Below, one piece after another: positions 4,971-9,351 of a stretch of 9,351 nt of DNA. The translations under genes were made by a program, and so were the position numbers. How positions within the stretch are numbered: position 1 is the first letter of the stretch; each line of letters opens with the position of its first letter. The notes below the pieces were generated by a model. The model was not told the DNA's origin. It worked only from the letters and a program-made list of their open reading frames with translations, and ran no database searches. Source of the DNA: Terriglobia bacterium (GTDB lineage: Bacteria > Acidobacteriota > Terriglobia > UBA7540); assembly GCA_030040455.1 (NCBI GenBank), contig JASHTR010000268.1, positions 1 through 9,351 of the forward strand, read 5' to 3'.

Positions 4971-6677
4971 GTGCGAGGAATGGTTTCGGTACTAGCGCTT
5001 GCGGCCGTCATGTTGTTTGCTTTCATCGCTGCCCAGCCGGTTCCGGAGCCCGGCGTGCCGTCGGATGCTGAAATCCAGCGAATACTTGTCAATCGAATCG
5101 ACGTCCAACACCGAAGCTTAGGCATCGTGGTAGGCGTGATCGATGCGCAGGGGCGGCGGGTGGTCGCCTACGGGCATCTGAACCAGAACGACGGCCGGCC
5201 GCTTAACGGCGACACGATTTTTGAGATTGGCTCGATCACTAAAGTGTTTACGTCGCTGCTGCTGTCAGAGATGGTACGGCGCGGGGAGGTGGCGCTAAGC
5301 GACCCGGTGGCGAAGTACCTGCCCCCCACGGTGAAGGTGCCGGAGCGCGACGGGAAGCAGATCACTCTGGTCGATCTGGCCACACACACCTCCGGGCTGC
5401 CGCGGATGCCGGCGAACTTCGCTCCCAAGAACCCGGGCAATCCGTATGCGGATTACTCTGTGGATCAGCTCTACCAATTTCTGTCGAGTTATAAACTGAC
5501 GCGTGATCCCGGCTCGCAGTACGAATATTCGAACCTCGGTGGCGGGTTGCTGGGGCTCGCGCTAGCGCGACACGCGGGAATGGCTTACGGAGAGTTGGTG
5601 CGGGAACAAATCTGCGATCCGCTGGAGATGAACAACACGAGGATCGTCCTCACGCTGGAGATGCGGTCTCGCCTCGCGGTGGGGCACGATGCAGCACTAA
5701 AGGCGGTTGAGAATTGGGACCTTGGGCCAGCATTTGCGGGCGCTGGTGCTCTACGGTCGGACGCGAATGACTTGTTGAAGTTCGTCGCGGCCAATCTCGG
5801 CTATACGAAAACGCCGCTGGCGCCGGCAATGGCAGCCATGTTGGATGTGCGGCGGCCAACCGGGATTCAGGGGCTGGAGGTGGCACTCGGCTGGCACGTC
5901 TTCACGACCGACGGCAAAGAGATTGTATGGCACAACGGGGGCACCGGTGGATACCGGTCCTTCATCGGCTTTGATCGGAGGAGCCGCGTGGGCGTGGTAG
6001 TCCTGTCCAATGCGGAGACGGCGGAAGGGGTGGATGATATCGGGCGGCATTTGCTGGATGCCAAAGTCCCGCTTTGGGTGTCTCCCAGCGAGCGCAAGGA
6101 AGTTCAGATCGATCCGAAGATATTCGACGGCTATGTCGGTGACTACCGGTTAACGCCAAGTTTCATCATCGCCATCACCCGCGAGGGTGACCATTTGTAT
6201 TCGCAAGCAACCGGCCAGGCGAAGTTCGAGATTTTCCCAGAGAGCAAAAAGGAGTATTTCTATAAGGTGGTGGACGCGCAGATCACGTTTGTGACCGATG
6301 GCCGAGGACGAACCACGGCACTCATTTTGCATCAAAACGGCTTGGATCAGCGCGCCGAACGGGTAGAAGGCGCGGCTGCGGCATTGGCGCCCAAGGAGCA
6401 CAAGCAGGTCCACGTCGATCCGAAGATATTCGATGGCTACACAGGGGCTTATCAAGTCAGTCCGAACTTCTCCATCACGATCACCCGCGAAGGGGATCAT
6501 TTGTTCGAGCAGGCTACGGGGCAGCAGAAGTTCGAGATCTTCCCCGAAAGCGAGAAAGAGTACTTCCTGAAGGTTGTGGATGCCCAGATCACGTTCGTGA
6601 CTGACAGCCACGGCCGCGCTACAGAGTTGGTCCTGCATCAGGGCGGACGTGACCTGCCCGCGAAGCGGATTGAGTGA
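4971..6677 (+). CDS. Secreted serine hydrolase, class C beta-lactamase/DD-peptidase-like (Pfam Beta-lactamase), with two tandem C-terminal domains
   Basis: A 568-residue protein beginning with a signal peptide (core VSVLALAAVMLFAFIAA, about 5-21), so it acts in the periplasm or outside. The penicilloyl-serine hydrolase motifs are complete: S-x-x-K as SITK (Ser88, Lys91), Y-x-N as YSN (Tyr186 to Asn188), and the third box HNGGTGG (from His321), in place of KTG. This fits the esterase/AmpC-like group acting on peptides, esters or beta-lactams; the substrate cannot be told. Residues 378-457 and 480-559 are two copies of one beta-rich domain, each starting DPKIFDGY and containing ATGQxKFEIFPES and KVVDAQITFVTD, like the DUF3471 tails of such enzymes. 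By hand count 59 of 80 aligned residues are identical. The usual arrangement has one tail. GTG 4971 is chosen from the ribosome-binding site; ATG 4980 is possible. Not evidence of a resistance enzyme: such proteins are common in environmental bacteria. Confidence 0.93.
   Translation: MRGMVSVLALAAVMLFAFIAAQPVPEPGVPSDAEIQRILVNRIDVQHRSLGIVVGVIDAQGRRVVAYGHLNQNDGRPLNGDTIFEIGSITKVFTSLLLSEMVRRGEVALSDPVAKYLPPTVKVPERDGKQITLVDLATHTSGLPRMPANFAPKNPGNPYADYSVDQLYQFLSSYKLTRDPGSQYEYSNLGGGLLGLALARHAGMAYGELVREQICDPLEMNNTRIVLTLEMRSRLAVGHDAALKAVENWDLGPAFAGAGALRSDANDLLKFVAANLGYTKTPLAPAMAAMLDVRRPTGIQGLEVALGWHVFTTDGKEIVWHNGGTGGYRSFIGFDRRSRVGVVVLSNAETAEGVDDIGRHLLDAKVPLWVSPSERKEVQIDPKIFDGYVGDYRLTPSFIIAITREGDHLYSQATGQAKFEIFPESKKEYFYKVVDAQITFVTDGRGRTTALILHQNGLDQRAERVEGAAAALAPKEHKQVHVDPKIFDGYTGAYQVSPNFSITITREGDHLFEQATGQQKFEIFPESEKEYFLKVVDAQITFVTDSHGRATELVLHQGGRDLPAKRIE
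6102..6647 (+). repeat. In-gene tandem duplication (306-bp period) encoding the two tail domains
   Basis: Copy one is 6102-6341 and copy two 6408-6647, joined by a short Ala/Glu-rich linker segment. Both run in the reading frame of the serine hydrolase. The central part (about ITREGDHL to ITFVTD) is the best conserved, and the DNA also matches strongly there. This suggests a fairly recent duplication, or one held by gene conversion. Confidence 0.85.
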
Positions 6678-6689
6678 GTGGACGGACTG

Positions 6690-6730
6690 TTTGGGGCTGC
6701 TAAGCCTCGCGCGCGAGCCATCGGGCCAAA
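6690..6730 (+). terminator. Possible structured 3' region of the serine hydrolase mRNA
   Basis: TTTGG (6690-6694) and CCAAA (6726-6730) enclose a small hairpin GGCT-GCTA-AGCC (6695-6706) and a perfect 12-nt palindrome, CTCGCGCGCGAG (6706-6717). TTTCT follows directly. It starts 12 nt after the stop codon. The outer stem is only 5 bp and the T-run is weak, so termination is a guess. Confidence 0.3.
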
Positions 6731-6806
6731 TTTCTGAAAATCTTCAAGCCTCCGAGAACTGAGACACTTCAACCCCACAGGGGGGATACGATGTGAATAG
6801 GCTGTA

Positions 6807-6883
6807 CCAAGCCGCCGGTGTTTTTGACAAAACCGCTCTCCATCCACTAAACTACACTCTTCGGTTTTTGTGGCACGGCTTGG
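6807..6883 (+). other. Nested inverted repeat in the leader of the aminotransferase-serA unit
   Basis: CCAAGCCG (6807-6814) is perfectly complementary to CGGCTTGG (6876-6883). Inside it AAAACCG (6829-6835) pairs with CGGTTTT (6862-6868). The tract is followed by CATTTTTC. The structure straddles the candidate promoter at 6824-6853, so it could terminate transcription coming from the serine hydrolase. It could also be a DNA-level operator, or, if transcription starts further upstream, a leader control element. No known riboswitch class is recognised. Confidence 0.4.
6824..6853 (+). promoter_or_regulatory. Candidate sigma70 promoter of the aminotransferase-serA unit
   Basis: A perfect -35 box TTGACA (6824-6829), an 18-bp spacer, and a -10-like TAAACT (6848-6853, four of six consensus bases). 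A start near 6860 would leave a leader of roughly 97 nt before the aminotransferase ATG. The rest of the 6678-6956 gap holds only the inverted repeats listed separately and the ribosome-binding site at 6942-6946. Confidence 0.5.
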
Positions 6884-6956
6884 CATTTTTCACCAACGCT
6901 GGCCCGCCTGACTCTGTCCCGAAGTAAACCAAAATTCTGGCAAGGATCCATCACCT

Positions 6957-8141
6957 ATGCGTGGAATTGTTAAGGAAAGACTCTTCACTCCCGGCCCCAC
7001 ACCAGTTTTGATTGAGGCTCAGGTTCGCGCCGCGACGCGCGACATCCATCACCGCACGGAAGACTTCCGCCAGGTGGTGCGTGAGACGACGGAGTTACTT
7101 CGCTATTACTTCAACACCCAAAACGACGTCCTTTTGTTTTCCAGCTCCGGCACCGGAGCCATGGAAGGTGCCGTGGCGAACCTCTGTTCGCCGGGCGACC
7201 GTGTGCTGGTTGGGACTGCCGGCAAGTTCGGCGAGCGATGGCTCGCGCTGGCCCAGGCTTATGGCATTGAAGCCGTGAAAGTAGAATCCCCTTATGGCCA
7301 GCCGGTGAATGTGGAAGAGATGAAGCAGAAGCTGGAAAAGTCCGGCCCTTTCCGCGCCGCCTTTCTTCAGGCTACGGAGACTTCAACCGGCGTCAGCAAC
7401 GACGTGAAAGCTCTGAGCGCGGCGGTGGGGAAGCTTCCAGAGACCGTCCTGGTAGTGGACGCCATTACAGGCCTCGGAACCACCGACCTGCGGCCGGACG
7501 AGTGGGGCCTGGACGTTGTGATTGGCGGATCGCAGAAGGCCACCATGATGCCACCCGGTCTTGCTTTTGCCAGCGTCAGCGAGAAGGCATGGAAAGTAAT
7601 CGAGAAGTCGAAGAGTCCGCGCTTTTACTTCGATTTCTCTAAAGAGCGCAAAAACCTCGTCAAGGGGGAAACCTCCTACACACCAGCCACCTCGCTGGTG
7701 GTCAGCCTACACAGCGTGTTGAATTATATCAAACAGATCGGGCTTGAAAATCTTATTGCCAATGCTGTGATGCTTGCCGATGCAACCCGGCAAGCCTCGA
7801 AGGCGCTGGGGCTAAAGCTCTTTGCCACCGCGTCGCCGGCTAACGCCGTCACGGCGGTTTGCGCCCCGGAGGGCCTCGATTCCGGGGCCATCATCAAGGA
7901 ATTGCGCTCCCGTTTTGGCGCGATCATCGCCAATGGCCAGGGCACGATGAAGGGCAAGATATTCCGCCTCGCGCATCTCGGTTATTTCGACGCGGCAGAT
8001 TTGTTTGCGATCGTGGCCGCGCTCGAAATCGCGCTGACAAAAGTTGGACATAAAGTGGAACTAGGCTCCGGAGTGAGGGCGGCTGAGGAGACCTACCTCA
8101 AGCACGTGGATAGCGTCGAGCAGCGCGTAGGAGCTCGATAG
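6957..8141 (+). CDS. Class-V PLP aminotransferase (serine-pyruvate / alanine-glyoxylate type), probable phosphoserine aminotransferase role
   Basis: A 394-residue cytoplasmic transaminase of fold type I. Visible residues: TPGPTPV near the start (11-17); SSGTGAM (63-69) holding the PLP phosphate; Asp168 in VVDAITG, which pairs with the pyridine nitrogen; GGSQKATMMPPG (190-201) with Lys194 as the Schiff-base lysine; TPATS (242-246); and Arg337 in FRLAHLG, which binds the substrate carboxylate. Length fits the family. The ATG at 6957 has AAGGA 10 nt upstream. serA follows after 45 bp on the same strand. With that neighbour and no serC in view, the likely reaction is glutamate-dependent conversion of 3-phosphohydroxypyruvate to phosphoserine. 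A class-V enzyme is known to fill this role in Methanococcales. Serine-glyoxylate or alanine-glyoxylate transamination remains possible, because the motifs do not fix the substrate. The C-terminus after about 370 is charged and variable. Confidence 0.92.
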   Translation: MRGIVKERLFTPGPTPVLIEAQVRAATRDIHHRTEDFRQVVRETTELLRYYFNTQNDVLLFSSSGTGAMEGAVANLCSPGDRVLVGTAGKFGERWLALAQAYGIEAVKVESPYGQPVNVEEMKQKLEKSGPFRAAFLQATETSTGVSNDVKALSAAVGKLPETVLVVDAITGLGTTDLRPDEWGLDVVIGGSQKATMMPPGLAFASVSEKAWKVIEKSKSPRFYFDFSKERKNLVKGETSYTPATSLVVSLHSVLNYIKQIGLENLIANAVMLADATRQASKALGLKLFATASPANAVTAVCAPEGLDSGAIIKELRSRFGAIIANGQGTMKGKIFRLAHLGYFDAADLFAIVAALEIALTKVGHKVELGSGVRAAEETYLKHVDSVEQRVGAR

Positions 8142-8186
8142 GCGTTGTAATTGATTCCGGTCGACCCGGGTTAGGACGATCCCCGC

Positions 8187-9351
8187 ATGAAAATTCTTGT
8201 TTCAGACAATGTTTCCGAAAGCGCCCTCGGCATCCTGCGCGCTGAACCCTCGTTTAACGTGGTTTATCTCCCCGGGAAAAAGGACGCCGTCAAGGAGGAA
8301 ATCCGCGACGCGGAGGCGCTCGTCATCCGGAGCGCCACGAAAGTGACGGCGGACCTGCTCTCTCTGGCAACCAAGCTGCGCGCGATTGGACGCGCCGGTG
8401 TGGGCGTTGACAATGTGGACCTCGACGCTGCCACGGAAAAGGGTATCGTGGTGATGAATACGCCGGGCGGCAACGCCACGAGCGTGGCCGAGCAGACGCT
8501 CGGCTTCATGCTGGCCCTGGCGCGCCACATCCCACAGGCCAATACGTCCATGAAAGGCGGCCAATGGGAAAAGAAGAAGTTCATGGGCCTGGAACTGCGA
8601 GGCAAGCGGTTGGGACTCGTCGGTCTGGGTATGATTGGCATGGACGTGGCCCGCCTGGCGCAAGCCTTCCAGATGGAAGTCATTGCCCACGATCCGTTCG
8701 TTTCCTCGCTCGTCGCCGGGCAGCAAAATGTGAAACTCGTTTCACTGGAGAAAGTTTTAAAGACCAGCGACTTCATCAGCTTCCACTGCTCGGCCACCCC
8801 TGAAACCGTGAACCTTTTGAACGCCCATACGCTGGCGATGACCAAGAAAGGAGTGCGCATTGTGAACTGCGCGCGAGGTGAGTTGATCAGCGAAGCGGAC
8901 CTGCTTCAGGCGCTCGAAAGCGGCCATGTGGCGGGCGCGGCGCTCGACGTCTTCCAGAAAGAGCCGCCGGCGGATTCGCGCCTCGTTGCCCACCCCGAGG
9001 TCATTGTGACGCCGCATATCGCCGGGTCCACCGAAGAAGCGCAGGAAATTGTCGGCATCCGCATTGCCGAGCAGATCCGCGACTACCTGCTGCAGGGCGT
9101 GGCCCGCAATGCCGTGAATCTGCCTTCGATTTCTGCGGAAGAGTATAAGAAGCTCGATCCGTATATCCAATTGGGTGAGAAGCTGGGATCTTTCCTTGCC
9201 CAGGTAGTGAAGGGCGCCCTCAATGAAGTAAGAATCAGCTACGATGGCGGCTTGGCTGAGCTCAATACGCACCTGGTCAGGAACGCAGTGCTGAAGGGAA
9301 TGCTCAACAAGGTCCTTTCCGAGGAGACGCAGGCAAACCTGATTAATGCCG
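8187..9351 (+). CDS. serA: D-3-phosphoglycerate dehydrogenase, 3' truncated by the window
   Basis: The first enzyme of serine synthesis, oxidising 3-phosphoglycerate to 3-phosphohydroxypyruvate with NAD+ in the cytoplasm. There are 388 codons without a stop up to the window end. The N-terminal substrate domain begins MKILVSDNVS, with IRSATKVT (47-54) and GRAGVGVDNVD (68-78). The Rossmann motif is GLGMIG (146-151), with Asp169 in HDPF for NAD+ ribose. The catalytic set is Arg230 (NCARGEL), Glu259 (KEPP) and His277 (TPHIAGST), all present. After about 310 the sequence NAVNLPSISAEEY leads into the extra domain found in long-form SerA. A full protein of about 525-530 residues with a C-terminal ACT domain is therefore expected, and serine feedback control is possible. 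ATG 8187 has AGGA 10 nt upstream. It is probably co-transcribed with the aminotransferase. Confidence 0.96.
   Translation, partial: MKILVSDNVSESALGILRAEPSFNVVYLPGKKDAVKEEIRDAEALVIRSATKVTADLLSLATKLRAIGRAGVGVDNVDLDAATEKGIVVMNTPGGNATSVAEQTLGFMLALARHIPQANTSMKGGQWEKKKFMGLELRGKRLGLVGLGMIGMDVARLAQAFQMEVIAHDPFVSSLVAGQQNVKLVSLEKVLKTSDFISFHCSATPETVNLLNAHTLAMTKKGVRIVNCARGELISEADLLQALESGHVAGAALDVFQKEPPADSRLVAHPEVIVTPHIAGSTEEAQEIVGIRIAEQIRDYLLQGVARNAVNLPSISAEEYKKLDPYIQLGEKLGSFLAQVVKGALNEVRISYDGGLAELNTHLVRNAVLKGMLNKVLSEETQANLINA

Noticed and set aside
6150..6638. Antisense 162-codon open frame opposite the duplicated tails
   Set aside because: Its apparent internal repeat is just the reverse of the plus-strand duplication; the sense frame is clearly coding.
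4971..6677. Reading the serine hydrolase as an antibiotic-resistance beta-lactamase
   Set aside because: The motifs define the broad SxxK hydrolase superfamily; the HNGG box and DUF3471-like tails fit esterase/peptidase relatives, and nothing shows beta-lactam specificity.
8159..8171. Adjacent GTCGAC and CCCGGG sites before serA, resembling a cloning linker
   Set aside because: Such six-base palindromes are common by chance in GC-rich DNA, and the flanking operon is continuous and natural.
8202..9272. Several antisense open frames opposite serA (for example 8202-8726 and 8757-9272)
   Set aside because: They are shadows of serA, whose sense frame holds every catalytic residue.

Overview
The window is a GC-rich bacterial chromosome segment with tightly packed genes. 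It carries eight recognisable coding regions: two partial ones at the edges and six complete. The mix of genes suggests an uncultured or soil Acidobacteriota-type bacterium: a sugar-porter MFS transporter, a secreted serine hydrolase with DUF3471-like tails, a TPR protein with an LPGGNRE-type core, and a class-V aminotransferase beside serA. This placement is inferred from protein style only and was not tested by a search.

Layout, left to right. At 2..610 (+) is the C-terminal part of an alpha/beta-hydrolase (acetyl-xylan-esterase-like) protein cut by the window edge. A 14-bp tandem duplication follows, then a complete sugar:H+ symporter-type transporter at 674..1999 (+). These two could form a carbohydrate-use pair. 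A VapBC toxin-antitoxin module lies on the minus strand (vapB 2478..2678, vapC 2089..2481). It is convergent with the transporter and divergent from what follows, with a 7-bp inverted repeat upstream of vapB as a candidate autoregulatory operator.

Three colinear plus-strand genes come next. The first is a polytopic membrane protein of unknown function (2830..3816), in which I see an internal two-fold sequence repeat. The second is a secreted TPR protein (3879..4892). The third is a secreted SxxK serine hydrolase of the class C beta-lactamase/esterase type (4971..6677), carrying two tandem copies of a C-terminal domain. Two strong hairpins (12-bp and 8-bp perfect stems, both with 7-nt loops) sit at the junction of the first two genes and look like a dispersed-repeat or mRNA-processing element.

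The last block starts with a 279-bp intergenic region holding a plausible sigma70 promoter and a nested inverted repeat. It is followed by a class-V PLP aminotransferase (6957..8141) and, 45 bp later, serA (8187 to the window end, truncated). SerA oxidises 3-phosphoglycerate. The adjacent aminotransferase probably supplies the next step, phosphohydroxypyruvate to phosphoserine, in place of a canonical SerC.

I found no CRISPR array, tRNA, rRNA, IS element or phage gene. Nothing here is a clear new defence or mobile system. The most original observations are the pseudo-symmetric membrane protein, the hairpin pair at its 3' end, and the structured leader of the serine-biosynthesis pair.
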